From NCBI GenBank assembly GCA_034190295.1, contig JAXHSW010000020.1:1-64000 (forward strand): a stretch of 64,000 nt of DNA, in the 5' to 3' direction. Numbering within the stretch: the first letter of the stretch is position 1; each line of letters begins with the position of its first letter. Shown piece after piece: positions 16,933 through 26,788 of this stretch. Position numbers and translations under genes: made by a program. Origin of the DNA: Okeania sp034190295. GTDB lineage: Bacteria > Cyanobacteriota > Cyanobacteriia > Cyanobacteriales > Microcoleaceae. The notes under the pieces were generated by a model that was given only the letters and a program-made list of their open reading frames with translations, was not told where the DNA came from and did no database searches.

Positions 16933-17739
16933 GTGCAAAAGGCCAATTTTTTTATTCGCCAGTACTTTAAGAGTGTTTGTCAAATAAATACTACTAGACT
17001 GACACAGCTAAAACAGTGCAGTAGTAGGGGCGGGTTTCGCATAATTTTAGGCTCTAATACCGGGTTAGTCTCTCCCAAAGGTTTAGATGTTGCCGACGAC
17101 CTCGGAGTTGTATTTGTCGCCGAAAATAATGCTTCTACTCCCGGAATACTTGCCTTTAGCACCCAAGCTGAGGGTAATGTGTCGCCAGTCTTTAGCACTA
17201 CCGACCTTGGTGGAAGGCGACCTTGGGATGTTGACTATGAACCTTCAAGCGATCGCCTGTTTGTAGCTGCTACAGATGGAAGTGTTTTAATATATGACAA
17301 CTATATTGCTAATTTAGGTGTAGGTGGTCCGAGTCGAACGATCGCTCCATTCGATCCATCGGGAACAAATCCCATATCAGTCAACTTGCACGGCATTATC
17401 TACGTCGAATCGTCAGATACTTTGCTGCTGTCGGATGTAGGTAGTGCGATGGACCCGAATGACGGGCAACTGTTTGTCATCGACAATGTTAGTTCGGCTA
17501 GCGGTAATGTGCCAGTTCGCACTCAAATCGGCGGTGATAACACGCTGTTGGGGAACCCAGTAGATATTACTTTTGATGGGAATAGTCTGTATGTGGCTGA
17601 GAAGTCTAATGATGTGATTCTGCGCTATGATAACATTCTCGATTTGTCGGGGGTTCTGAATATTGCTGCTAGTGGATCGGTGGCACGTAACAAACCCGAA
17701 TCAGTTGCTTTAACTCCCCTACCTGCAACAGAGAGTTAG
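16933..17739 (+). pseudogene. 5'-truncated beta-propeller (NHL/SMP-30-like) protein gene
   Basis: An open frame of 268 codons begins at a GTG inside repeat DNA. The first 36 codons come from IS relics and the GACTGACACA-type end at 16997. Gene-like sequence starts near 17038 (IILGSNTGLVSPKGLDVADD) and continues with propeller blades: VVFVAENNASTPGILAFST, RPWDVDYEPSSDRLFVAAT, ILLLSDV-like and NPVDITFDGNSLYVAEKSND. Relatives would have a signal peptide and more N-terminal blades; these are missing. It is likely a 5' deletion caused by element insertion. Whether the remnant is expressed cannot be judged from sequence. Confidence 0.65.
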
Positions 17740-18149
17740 GAGTAAGGTGGTTCAACAATTAATAATTAATAATTAATAATTAATAATTAGGGTTTGCTGA
17801 AAAAGTCTGATGGTGATGATTGTGGTAGGGGCAAATGGCATTTGCCCTCTACAGATAGCGTATTATTTCAAAATTTGCGTAATATCATGTTCCCCCGGAG
17901 GGGGAACATGATATAAGTCCTGAATATGTAAGGGCGTTAACGATAGTTATGCGAAGCATAAGGCCTTATGCTAACGTAGAGTTGCCGAAGGGCGCCCCTA
18001 CAATATAGGGCGTTAGCGGAGCTTGGCGTTAGCCAATGCCATTCGCCCCTACTCTTATCTCTAAATACTGAATAACACCGATGCTAGCGGATTTGATATT
18101 ATACCTCAAGCAATTGTTCCTCCTGACTCCTGAGGACTGACTCCTTCGT
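17740..18149. other. Gene-free spacer with small palindromes
   Basis: No gene. It holds a taataat heptamer array (17751-17788), a second ttagggtttgctgaaaaag start (17789), the palindrome catgttcccccggagggggaac with atg (17887-17911), and clustered small palindromes such as atgcgaagcat and gggcgttagcggagc. Both flanking genes converge here. Confidence 0.55.
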
Positions 18150-20354
18150 TCATCGATCGCGCACCTGTGTCAATGTTCCCACTCCAGTTTCAAGACTAGA
18201 TGTTCTCCGTGAGTCAGCCAACTGTGGTTCGGGTAGCTCCAAATCATCAAATTGTTCCAATGGAATATCTATAGGAATATCAGCTGCGTTGACCACAACT
18301 CCCAAAAGCTTAGGAACATATTTATCAGATTCTTCTTCATCATCACCCGTTAACTGTTCTATGACCTCTGCTAGTACACCTGATACAGTGAAATATGGCC
18401 TAGCCACAATAACCATGCCATCAGTATAAGGTTCTAACATAAAGGCATCATTATTTTTACTAACGCAAGGAGAGTCAAGGACTACAAAATCAAAACGATG
18501 TCGTGAATCTGAAAGTAACCTTTTCATCTCACTTGATTCAATAATACCCCCTGCTTGTTTCACCGGACCGGGACTAGGGATGACATATAAATTTTCTACC
18601 TGTGGCACCTGTTGGATACAATTACTGATGTCACTGTAATAACGAAGGGGTTCAATAGTCCTCTGTGGATCTGGAGCAATTTTAAGAGATTGAACTTTTG
18701 AAGGAGACCTTAAGTCTGCCTCAATTAAAAGTGTCCGCCGACCCGCTCGTGCAGCAGCGATCGCTAAATTATAAGCACAAAATGTTTTACCCTCTCCTTT
18801 TGCTCCACTACTCAACAGCAAAACTTTCAGAGGTTTAGTTCCTTGACGTTGTAAATTTGTCCGTAACTTTTCATAAGATTCCAGATAAGGAGAATTCTGC
18901 TCAACTAATAAGGGCATTTCCTCTACATCCTCTATATTGTCAAAAAACATCACATCTGGTAACAAACCCAACAACGGTACATCTTTTTCCTTTAATGCTG
19001 TTTTAATTTCTTCCCAAGAGTAGAACTTGCCAGAAAGCATTCCCAAAACAAAAATTAAGCCTCCACCCACAACTATGCCTGCTAATCCCCCTATTGCCAA
19101 CATCAAAGGCATATTTTTTTCTCCTCCTTCTTCACCCTTCTTGGCAACAGCAGCTTTCTGAGCAATAGCTAGACTGCTAATTATTTCTGCCTCGGCGGCT
19201 TCAGCATCTTCTAAAGTGACTCGCATCTTATCCAAACGAGACTTTTTGATGGCAACTTCTTCTTGCAACTGAGTTAATTCTAATTGCTTATTAGGAATAG
19301 TCGCATACTCAGCTAGCAAGTCCTGCTCAATTTGAATTGTTGTTTGTAGTTGTTTTTGTAGTTGCTCCTGCTGAGTTTTCAGAGCTATTAAGGCTTCTGC
19401 TAACTGTTGTCTTGTAGGGTCTAAAGAAGCATCTACTCGAATTTGCTCTACCTTTCTTAATGGTGCTGCTATGCCATTACCCCCTAAAACTTCTGTCGCA
19501 CGTTGCTGCAGTTGTTGCTCTGCAACTTGTTTTTGCCTACGCAACTCAACTACAGGTGGATATTCTGCTGTAAAATCTAATAATAATTTATTTAACTCAT
19601 TTTCTATTTGATACAACTGCACTCGGAGACTTGCTATAATTGGATCTGCTGCGAGCGCCCGCGCTACATAAGCTTGATCTGCTGTCAACCCTAACTGCTC
19701 TTCTAAACTATTAATTTGAGCTTCTACCCCTTCTAACTGAAGTTGAATCTGAGTTTGTTGTTGTCGGCTACTTGCGATCGCCCCTGGTAAAGCTGCCGCC
19801 CTTGATGTAATTAGTAAAGCTTCCTCTTCTCTCTCAAATTTCTGTAACTTTTGTTGAGCTTTTCTCACTTCTTCAATTGCTGCGGGTAAACGTTTTCTGA
19901 CTTCATCAATAATTGCTCTTTGAGAAGTACTATTAATTTTTCGGCTTTGCTGTACTATTTCTTCCATCAGGGTATTTACTATTTCTATACCTTTTTCTAC
20001 ATCTGTCTCTTCATAAGTGACAAAGAAAATACCATCTTTTTCAGCTAATTTTACACTTCTGAGCCTTCTGGGGTCTACCAGTATTTCTTCTGCTACTGCC
20101 TGTCTAACTTCATCATTCAGTAGCATTTCTGGAGTAACTGCTTGAGCGTTTTGTTGGATTTTCGCACCAGTGTCTGAAAATAGTAAAACAGGACTAACTT
20201 TCCTCAATGTACCTAGAATTGTACTTTTTGTTTCTGGAGTTGGCTGCAAAGCAATTATTCCTGAAACACCTACTGCTAGAGTGACAGTTGCTACTCCTAC
20301 CCACTTGTATAGTCCTAAAGCAATCAAATAGCGTTTAATAATTGGTATAGCCAT
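18150..20354 (-). CDS. Wzc-like polysaccharide co-polymerase with BY-kinase domain
   Basis: The product is 734 aa. Membrane segments at about 15-36 and 416-440 flank a periplasmic Wzz-type region with long coiled coils (about 140-400). The cytosolic kinase domain has Walker A GAKGEGKT at 517-524, Walker A' LLIEADLRSP at 542-551 and Walker B FVVLDSP near 623-629. It controls chain length and export of exopolysaccharide. BY-kinases end in a Tyr cluster; this tail (ELPEPQLADSRRTSSLETG and on) has no Tyr after the Walker B region's TDGMVIVARPYF stretch apart from one in ESDKYVPK, so classic tail autophosphorylation seems absent. It follows the Wza-like gene. Confidence 0.9.
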   Translation of the reverse strand: MAIPIIKRYLIALGLYKWVGVATVTLAVGVSGIIALQPTPETKSTILGTLRKVSPVLLFSDTGAKIQQNAQAVTPEMLLNDEVRQAVAEEILVDPRRLRSVKLAEKDGIFFVTYEETDVEKGIEIVNTLMEEIVQQSRKINSTSQRAIIDEVRKRLPAAIEEVRKAQQKLQKFEREEEALLITSRAAALPGAIASSRQQQTQIQLQLEGVEAQINSLEEQLGLTADQAYVARALAADPIIASLRVQLYQIENELNKLLLDFTAEYPPVVELRRQKQVAEQQLQQRATEVLGGNGIAAPLRKVEQIRVDASLDPTRQQLAEALIALKTQQEQLQKQLQTTIQIEQDLLAEYATIPNKQLELTQLQEEVAIKKSRLDKMRVTLEDAEAAEAEIISSLAIAQKAAVAKKGEEGGEKNMPLMLAIGGLAGIVVGGGLIFVLGMLSGKFYSWEEIKTALKEKDVPLLGLLPDVMFFDNIEDVEEMPLLVEQNSPYLESYEKLRTNLQRQGTKPLKVLLLSSGAKGEGKTFCAYNLAIAAARAGRRTLLIEADLRSPSKVQSLKIAPDPQRTIEPLRYYSDISNCIQQVPQVENLYVIPSPGPVKQAGGIIESSEMKRLLSDSRHRFDFVVLDSPCVSKNNDAFMLEPYTDGMVIVARPYFTVSGVLAEVIEQLTGDDEEESDKYVPKLLGVVVNAADIPIDIPLEQFDDLELPEPQLADSRRTSSLETGVGTLTQVRDR

Positions 20355-20439
20355 AATTTAGTATTTATTTATTATATTTAGAAATGAAATTTTAACTCTG
20401 GGAACTGTTGAAGATTTTATTTGATATTAGCTCATTTAT

Positions 20440-20590
20440 TTACCGAATAATTAATTATTAATAATTCAATAATTCGCGCCTTGAAGCCTCCCCTTTTAAG
20501 GGAAAAAAAAGAAATAATATTTCCTTATCTTCAATTCCGTAACGGTTTTAACCAGAGGTAATTATCAATTATCCATTATCCATTAATGAA
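20440..20590 (-). repeat. Composite intergenic repeat, copy G (accgtaacgg variant)
   Basis: Reverse-orientation copy: ttaccgaataattaattatt, gaagcctccccttttaaggg, an a-rich spacer, then the alternative first module ttcaattccgtaacgg with ttttaaccagagg, and a ccattat heptamer tail ending attaatgaa. The same variant occurs at about 9915-10062, 54785-54966 and 61210-61378. It fills most of the 332-bp gap between the Wza- and Wzc-like genes. Confidence 0.75.
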
Positions 20591-20686
20591 CTCTGCCTAA
20601 TTAATTATTAAGCTTCTCCAATCAGAGAAAATCAAATTAATTATCGTACAGAAATTATCAATTCTTTTCCCCTACTCCCTCTTTTC

Positions 20687-22192
20687 TTAATTATTCCTGT
20701 TTCTATTCCGATTATTACCCCCCCCAAGGAACACATTAGAAGTATCTCTCTGCAAAGAACGGAAAAACAGTACAAATTCCAGGGCACTCCTAATCGGCAG
20801 TGTATACTTTTCAAATAAATAGTTAAGTTGATCTATCCATGTTCTATCAATAACAATTATATCCTCATTCTGAAGTAAAATATTTTGAGAAGTATCGCCA
20901 AATATTGCTTTTTTACCATTTAGTTCGCGTCTAACTATTTTTCTTGTATCGCGATCGAATCGAATCAAATTAATTTCTTCCAAATCTGCTGACTCCAATG
21001 CTATACCATTAAGAATATCTATTAATCTACTACCGTTCGGAAGATTAGTCGTAGCAAGGGTATCGTTAGGATTACTGAAAATACGGATAGTAATCTGTGC
21101 TGCACTTAAAGTCGATTTCCCAACTAGATCGCGGTCATAACCAAAGTCCGATCCTGGTTTTAATGTAGGTACAATTACAGCATCCCCATCCTTAAGAAGA
21201 ATATTAGGCAATTCCGTAGAATTTTGCAAGGGAGTGTATAAATCTATTATTTCTTCAATGACAGAACCATCGCTTAATTTCCGACGTACTAAGATGTTTC
21301 GTAGATCGGCAGTTAGAGATGCACCACCTGCAGCGAGTAAAGCAGAAGATACTTGATTTGCCTCATAATAACCAGGTCTTTCTACTTCCCCATTCACAGT
21401 CACAGTACCAGTAGTTAATGGACCTGCTTGGCTATAATTAGTTAGTAATTCTCGATCCCTATCTTGAGCTACAATAGAATTTTGATAAGGTACAATCACT
21501 ACATCTCCATCTTCTAGACGCAGCTCGGGAGGTGAACCACCCATTTGTAATGGGGTTAAAATATCAACTCCCTGAGTAACTACAGACCCATCAGCTAAAG
21601 TCCTACGCACTTCTAAATTTCGCAAGTCTGCTGTAAAAGTGGTACCACCTGCTGCACTTAAAGCATCTGAAATTTGATAATTTCCTCCTACTGGATAATA
21701 CCCTGGTCTTGTAACTTCTCCAGCGATCGTCACTCGGACTGGACGTTGAACAAGTAAGGATATGGAGACTTCTGGATTAATGATAAATTGACTTAACTCA
21801 GAGGTAATTTTTGCTATTGCTTCTAATATTGTCAAATCTTGCAACAGCACTGTTCCTACTAAAGGTATTTGAATAGTACCTTCGGGACCAATAGTTGTCG
21901 CTATATTCAGGTCTGGAAATCTCTGAACTTGAATCGAAAGTTGGTCTCCAGGTCCGAGTAAGTAACGTCTCAATCGTAAATCTGGGTCTGAGTCAAAATT
22001 CGGATTTAAGGGGGGAGAACCTACGGATGGTGCTTTAATCTGTGAAATATTTTGCTGAGAGTTATTTGGAAATTGGATTTGTCCATAAGCTCTTTTGGCC
22101 AAAACGAGAGTTGCTAAGGAAGTAGTTACAGAAGTAGAGTATAAACTCGCTAATAATAAAGAAATTACCTTTTGATAATAGAAGTTAATCAT
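20687..22192 (-). CDS. Wza-like polysaccharide export protein with SLBB domains
   Basis: The product is 501 aa with an N-terminal signal segment (about 1-37, ISLLLASLYSTSVTTSLATL). The Poly_export domain is near residues 75-160 (YLLGPGDQLSIQVQRFPDLN, TIGPEGTIQIPLVG). Two SLBB domains follow, each starting VTIAGEVTRPGYYPVGG (about 170) and VTVNGEVERPGYYEAN (about 262), both with RNLEVRR/RNILVRR motifs. A third weaker domain ends at IIVIDRTW. The last residues (GGGNNRNRNRNN) are low-complexity. It should form the outer-membrane exit pore for exopolysaccharide with the Wzc-like protein encoded downstream. Confidence 0.92.
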   Translation of the reverse strand: MINFYYQKVISLLLASLYSTSVTTSLATLVLAKRAYGQIQFPNNSQQNISQIKAPSVGSPPLNPNFDSDPDLRLRRYLLGPGDQLSIQVQRFPDLNIATTIGPEGTIQIPLVGTVLLQDLTILEAIAKITSELSQFIINPEVSISLLVQRPVRVTIAGEVTRPGYYPVGGNYQISDALSAAGGTTFTADLRNLEVRRTLADGSVVTQGVDILTPLQMGGSPPELRLEDGDVVIVPYQNSIVAQDRDRELLTNYSQAGPLTTGTVTVNGEVERPGYYEANQVSSALLAAGGASLTADLRNILVRRKLSDGSVIEEIIDLYTPLQNSTELPNILLKDGDAVIVPTLKPGSDFGYDRDLVGKSTLSAAQITIRIFSNPNDTLATTNLPNGSRLIDILNGIALESADLEEINLIRFDRDTRKIVRRELNGKKAIFGDTSQNILLQNEDIIVIDRTWIDQLNYLFEKYTLPIRSALEFVLFFRSLQRDTSNVFLGGGNNRNRNRNN

Positions 22193-22275
22193 AGGTTTTG
22201 AAGTCGCTTAATCTGATTAAGTTTTCCCGGTCGTGTGGTTAAATATTTGCCTACATTACTATTAGCATTGGCAAA

Positions 22276-22995
22276 TTATTTGAATACTTCTTTTGTTAAT
22301 GATGCTTGAATTTTTTGCCCAATAGATGTGAGTTTTGGCAGATAGGGGTCAATATCTCCTAAAGGTTCAATTGGAAATAAAATATTTACTGCTACCCAAG
22401 GTACGCGATTCCGAGATATCATAGCTAGTCTATCAGTCCAAAACCAGTCACCAGGTTCTGGACTACCACCTCCTGGCCAGGCGTACCATTGCATAACTGC
22501 ATAGGTTTGTTGATTTGTCCAACTTCTAAAGAATCTAGCTTCTATATCCGATCTATTTTGTTTTCTTGAGTCTGTAATGCTATCTCTATCAAGTGTCTGT
22601 GAGGTAAAACTAACTCGCTTGTACGAATCACTCTTCCAACGATAATACCCATTTATATCCATCCATTCTACTTGAGGCTGGTCTTTTGGTCCATTTTGAG
22701 TTAGCAGCAACAACGTCACAGATTTATTTTCATAGTTAATGTTTTGAAGCAACCACTTACGATCGGCAATTGTCATTTCTCGATGAGATGTTGTTGTCAA
22801 ATCAGGAAGAGTTAATCCATCTTTTCTTATTTGTTTTAACCTTTTGAGATTGGTAATTTTGGGGGTATTTTCCCATGACCATTTTCCTGCTATATAACCA
22901 GGTACAGTTCCTACTACTAAAACGATTAAAAGAAATACCAGTAATACTATTTGTGGGAATTGATACTTTTGCAGATTTTTTAAACTATAAACCAT
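22276..22995 (-). CDS. Cyanoexosortase B system-associated protein
   Basis: The product is 239 aa with one N-terminal membrane anchor (IVLLVFLLIVLVVGTVPGYI). The outer part contains WSWENTPKITNLKRLKQIRK and a conserved-looking QWYAWPGGGSPEPGDWFW segment. It matches the EpsI-like/associated proteins encoded next to cyanobacterial exosortase B. In proteobacterial loci the partner of the exosortase is needed for polysaccharide production; a similar role is inferred. It lies 83 bp upstream of the Wza-like gene on the same strand and 627 bp downstream of the exosortase gene, the gap being filled by inserted repeats. Confidence 0.85.
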   Translation of the reverse strand: MVYSLKNLQKYQFPQIVLLVFLLIVLVVGTVPGYIAGKWSWENTPKITNLKRLKQIRKDGLTLPDLTTTSHREMTIADRKWLLQNINYENKSVTLLLLTQNGPKDQPQVEWMDINGYYRWKSDSYKRVSFTSQTLDRDSITDSRKQNRSDIEARFFRSWTNQQTYAVMQWYAWPGGGSPEPGDWFWTDRLAMISRNRVPWVAVNILFPIEPLGDIDPYLPKLTSIGQKIQASLTKEVFK

Positions 22996-23221
22996 ATTGA
23001 AGAGGTTATTTCAGTTATCAGTTAACAGTTATCAGTTATCACTACCTCTGCAATAGACCTCTCCGAAAAAGATATAGATTTTTTGCAGGAGTAGGCAACA
23101 GGCAACAGGTAAGATATGTTCGCGAAAAAGGCAGAAAAAATGATTTTTTAGGGTGAATTTTTATTTCCAAAACCTGCTCTAATTAAAAGGTTGATTTATT
23201 TTCTGGAGATGTCTAATAAGG

Positions 23222-23372
23222 AGGCTTGACATAAGGAATATGCTCTTTTCTCTTGGTCGATTGATATGGCGAGGAAACCTGCACCATCTCACCCTTCGGG
23301 AAGCTACGAAGATCGACCACTTTTTATCCCCTTAAAAGGGGAGGCGCATACCCAGAATTTTTCGGTAAGAAG
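23222..23372 (+). repeat. Composite intergenic repeat, copy H (with cassette)
   Basis: It starts gaggcttgacataaggaata, carries the GGTCGA cassette (ttggtcgattgatatgg, then gaagatcgacc) with an extra small palindrome ttcgggaagctacgaag inside, then ccccttaaaagggg and ends tttttcggtaag. The heptamer and first hairpin are missing, so this copy is truncated on its left side. It separates the exosortase gene from its partner. Confidence 0.75.
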
Positions 23373-23484
23373 TTAAGTTCTACAAGGAAATTAATGTCTA
23401 CAAACCCTAACTAATTGTAGACAGTAATTGATTTTTTGACATTTATTTTAGTTAAGATAAATCTCAAAACTACACTCAATTGAT

Positions 23485-23610
23485 GGGTGCATCTCAATCT
23501 TTGCAAAAATACTATTTTCCTATATATTCCCTGACGGAGCTGTTGCCTTTCGGAGCTGTTGCCTAAGAGCGATAAATTTTTGGCTTTATTCATGCATTAT
23601 CGTTGCACCC
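23485..23610. mobile_element. Inverted-end element, GGGTGCATCTCA family, copy 1, 8-bp duplication
   Basis: The ends gggtgcatctca and, reversed, gggtgcaacgat are imperfect inverted repeats. CAATTGAT flanks both sides exactly (23477-23484 and 23611-23618), an 8-bp target duplication. The inside has tattccctgacgg and two ggagctgttgcct copies. It ends 12 bases from the exosortase stop codon. Other copies are at 35589 and 55426. Confidence 0.85.
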
Positions 23611-23622
23611 CAATTGATGACT

Positions 23623-24516
23623 TTATGTATCAGCCTGATTTGCAGTTTCAACTGATGTTGTAAAATGAGAATCTATCCAATTCATCATCAAAACTAATAA
23701 ACCCAACATACAAGCAGAATACATATCTCCACCCCATCCTTCATGCAACCAATGAAAAGCTTCATCTTGACCTGTACCATGAAAAATTGTTAGTATAGTG
23801 TTTCTGATAATATTTGCAGTGACACTAACCACTGTTGCACTAGAAAGTAAAAAAATTGTTTTAGCACGACTAGCTATAGCACCAGTCCAGTAAAGTAGCA
23901 TTAGTGAAACATAGAGACTGGTGAATAACATTTTTAAACCTGCACAATGAGGGGCAACTTCAACAATTCTGTCTCCTACATATAGATATATTTGTTCTAC
24001 AATAACATCAATATTTAATTGTGTTAAAATGAAGCCAGCAATTGCAGCAATAAATTTTTGTAGAGGCAAGGCATAAGGTTCTATTAGATAAGGAATATGG
24101 TTAGGACTAGCAAGCAAAACGAAAATTAGTGGCATAACCATTAATTTTAATCCAGGAATTCCTTTAAACCAAAGACAAATTCCTGCTAGTATTAATGGAA
24201 AAGATAAGTTGATCAGGTCTGGGATACCACTTACATACCAAGCTCCTGCAAGTCCTAATAATATGCCTCCCAAGGGGTGAAATATATTGGGTAATTGTTG
24301 CCATTTATGGCGATTATTCCAAACAATATAACCTGCAAAAGGTAGACCTATTATTCCATGACTAAAATATTCATGTTCTATACTTATACTTTTATTTAGC
24401 CAGCCTTCATACCAATAGAAAAGCAGAGGAATATACATCAGAAATATTAAGGCAGCGATCGCTATTGTGAGTAGGTTTTGTTCAATAGCAATGGGAAATT
24501 TTTGGCGAGTTTGCAT
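23623..24516 (-). CDS. crtB: Cyanoexosortase B
   Basis: The product is 297 aa with about eight membrane segments. The exosortase catalytic residues are present: Cys191 in APHCAGLKML, Arg238 in NIIRNTIL and His258 in HWLHEGWGG. Exosortases are membrane transpeptidases that cut the PEP-CTERM tail of surface proteins as these are modified and exported, and their genes sit in exopolysaccharide loci, as here. No PEP-CTERM protein is encoded in this window, so the substrates lie elsewhere. Between the aminotransferase gene and its export partners on the minus strand. The symbol follows the exosortase naming crtB and is not phytoene synthase. Confidence 0.92.
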   Translation of the reverse strand: MQTRQKFPIAIEQNLLTIAIAALIFLMYIPLLFYWYEGWLNKSISIEHEYFSHGIIGLPFAGYIVWNNRHKWQQLPNIFHPLGGILLGLAGAWYVSGIPDLINLSFPLILAGICLWFKGIPGLKLMVMPLIFVLLASPNHIPYLIEPYALPLQKFIAAIAGFILTQLNIDVIVEQIYLYVGDRIVEVAPHCAGLKMLFTSLYVSLMLLYWTGAIASRAKTIFLLSSATVVSVTANIIRNTILTIFHGTGQDEAFHWLHEGWGGDMYSACMLGLLVLMMNWIDSHFTTSVETANQADT

Positions 24517-24916
24517 ACTTTTTAGTTTTATTGATATTAATTCAAAACATTAAAGTTTTAGACAAAATATGAATATTTGAGAAAAAAACTTCACAAGTTT
24601 AACTAGCTTTCAGCTATTAACTTGGGTTTAAATATCCTATTTAATTCCATTTTCCTGGATTTCAGCTATTTACCGTTCTCTGTTTGCGAAGCATGATTTT
24701 AGAACATACTGACTGCACCAATTGCCGAACAATTTTTAAATTTAATTTTTGGATAATTAAGATTTGGAGATAGCAAAAAAAAATGCTTCTTCTGCTAATT
24801 ATTTATTCTGATTTTTTTCTATTTTATAGCTAAAATTAATTGCTTTTAGCTGATATTTTTCTGAGAAGACCCTGAATTTTAAAATCAATCAAATAAATCA
24901 ATCAAATTAACAGTTA
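24517..24916. other. Spacer without recognised content
   Basis: AT-rich spacer between the exosortase and aminotransferase genes. I see scattered fragments (ttgcgaagcatgatttt, a small palindrome) but no gene, tandem array or element with readable ends. A promoter for the exosortase gene is likely here but I cannot place it. Confidence 0.5.
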
Positions 24917-26047
24917 TTAATTAACAATCTTATTAATTGTTTCAACAACTTGATTAACTTGTTCCTCACTAATTACAGGATACATAGGTAGGGATAAAAT
25001 CTGTTGACTGAGAATTTCACTATTGGGAAAGTCCCCTTGTTTGTAGCCTAAATTTTGATAAGCTGGTTGGAGGTGACAAGGTATAGGATAATGTATACCA
25101 ACAGATATACCTTCGGCTGTTAATTTCTCTTTTAGGGTATCCCGGTTAATGGGAGATTCGTCCGTGACTCGAATCACATATAAGTGATAAATATGCCCGC
25201 TCCCACTCAAATTCTGTATGGGAATAATACCTTTTTCTTTCATTGGACTGAGGAGGCGGTCGTATTTTTGGGCTGCTTGGTAGCGATCGCTATTCCAACT
25301 CTCTAAATAAGGAAGCTTGACATTTAGTACCGCAGCTTGTATAGTATCAAGCCTACTGTTAGTACCTACTTCCTCATGGACATATTTACGCGGTGCGCCA
25401 TAATTACGGAGACTTCGCATTTTATTTGCTACAACCGAATCCTCAGTAATAACCATTCCTCCATTACCAAAGCAGCCTAAATTTTTACTTGGATAAAAGC
25501 TAAATGCCGCAGCTGTTCCTATACTTCCAGCACGATATCCTTCTCTTTGTGCCAAATGAGCTTGGGCTGCATCTTCAAATATAATCAAATTATTAGCTTG
25601 AGCAAAATCTTGTAATTCACTAGGAGCTACCATTTGACCATAAAGATGTACTGGTAATATTACCTTAGTCCTGGGGGTTATGGCCTTTTGAGCTGCTTTT
25701 AAGTCAATTAAGGCACTGTCAAGATTACAGTCCACTATAACCGGGATAGCACCAGCATGAAGTACCCCAATTAATGTTGCAATAAATGTATTAGCAGGTA
25801 AAATTACTTCATCACCCGCACCAATACCACAAGCTTGAAGTCCTAGTGTTATAGCATCCGTCCCACAAGCAACTCCTATAGCATTTTTCACTCCACAAGC
25901 TTCTGCAAATGAATTTTCAAATTTTTCTACTGCTTGACCAAGTATAAAGTCTCCTCTGTCTAATACTTCCTGGATGGCATTTTCTAGCTCTGTTTTTAGT
26001 GGTTGATGTTGGAGCTTGAGGTCAACGAAAGGAATATTTTTTGCCAT
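24917..26047 (-). CDS. DegT/DnrJ/EryC1/StrS family PLP aminotransferase
   Basis: The product is 376 aa. The PLP lysine is Lys188 in SFYPSKNLGCFGNGG, and the ring-binding Asp159 lies in FEDAAQAH. GTDAITLGLQACGIGAGDEV is the usual phosphate-side loop. These enzymes aminate keto-sugar nucleotides to make amino sugars for surface polysaccharides. Its place upstream of the exosortase and export genes supports a role in the polysaccharide made there; the exact sugar cannot be told. Length is normal and all core motifs are intact. Confidence 0.92.
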   Translation of the reverse strand: MAKNIPFVDLKLQHQPLKTELENAIQEVLDRGDFILGQAVEKFENSFAEACGVKNAIGVACGTDAITLGLQACGIGAGDEVILPANTFIATLIGVLHAGAIPVIVDCNLDSALIDLKAAQKAITPRTKVILPVHLYGQMVAPSELQDFAQANNLIIFEDAAQAHLAQREGYRAGSIGTAAAFSFYPSKNLGCFGNGGMVITEDSVVANKMRSLRNYGAPRKYVHEEVGTNSRLDTIQAAVLNVKLPYLESWNSDRYQAAQKYDRLLSPMKEKGIIPIQNLSGSGHIYHLYVIRVTDESPINRDTLKEKLTAEGISVGIHYPIPCHLQPAYQNLGYKQGDFPNSEILSQQILSLPMYPVISEEQVNQVVETINKIVN

Positions 26048-26788
26048 TATTCATATAGTGCTGATGACTAAAAATTTATTCAGATGAATTAGCTAACTGA
26101 AATATCGGGTAGTCCTGCGGAGGGTAATGGTATACAGCAAAAAAGAATACCAGTCATGGGAGCAAGATATTCCCACTGTTCTCGTCACAAACATTGCCGG
26201 ACAATGCACGACCATTACAATACACCACCACCAAATATTGATTTACAATCTCTTAAGTGTTAAAAGTAATATTTTATACATTTTTTTGACTATGTTACCA
26301 AGTATAAGATAGCACAAATAACTATTGAGAATGGGCAAGATAGCCAATGAGCTTCAGCAAATATTTTTATTATTGCTACAAATAATTATTGTTTATATAA
26401 GCAGAAACTTTATACCGGTAGGGTCTTAATAATATTTATATGTATTCTATAATAATAGAAAATTTAAAATGTTACTATGATGCAGTATGCCAAACTACAA
26501 CTTGGGTAGCTATTCTGTAGACTAACCACAAATCTAATCAAAACCCTTATTTGTGTTTAAATGGTTAGTCCAGCCCACTTTTTTCAAGTAGGAGCATTTA
26601 ATATTATTAGAAAAGTAATTCCCGATGCTTTTGGGGAATAAAGGGTTTGCCGTTTAATCCTGTAGTGTTTGACCCACTACGAATGACTAGACTTTCAGAC
26701 TTTTGAGTAAGTTTGAGTGATTTTAGTTGAGCGGATTAACCTCAGAGAATATCGATATCTAGTGTTAGTTTTATTGGGAAAAAAATAA
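26048..26788. other. 741-bp spacer upstream of recA
   Basis: Divergent promoters are expected here, for the aminotransferase gene and for recA. I find no tandem array and no element with readable inverted ends, unusual for a spacer of this length in this window. A 61-codon frame at 26127 has no family resemblance and is rejected. I could not identify a LexA-type operator with confidence. Confidence 0.5.

Noticed and set aside
26127..26312. 61-codon plus-strand frame upstream of recA
   Set aside because: No recognisable fold, no ribosome site, and a His-rich stretch from low-complexity DNA. Likely chance.
24917..26788. LexA/SOS operator upstream of recA
   Set aside because: No clear match to a cyanobacterial LexA box could be read by eye.
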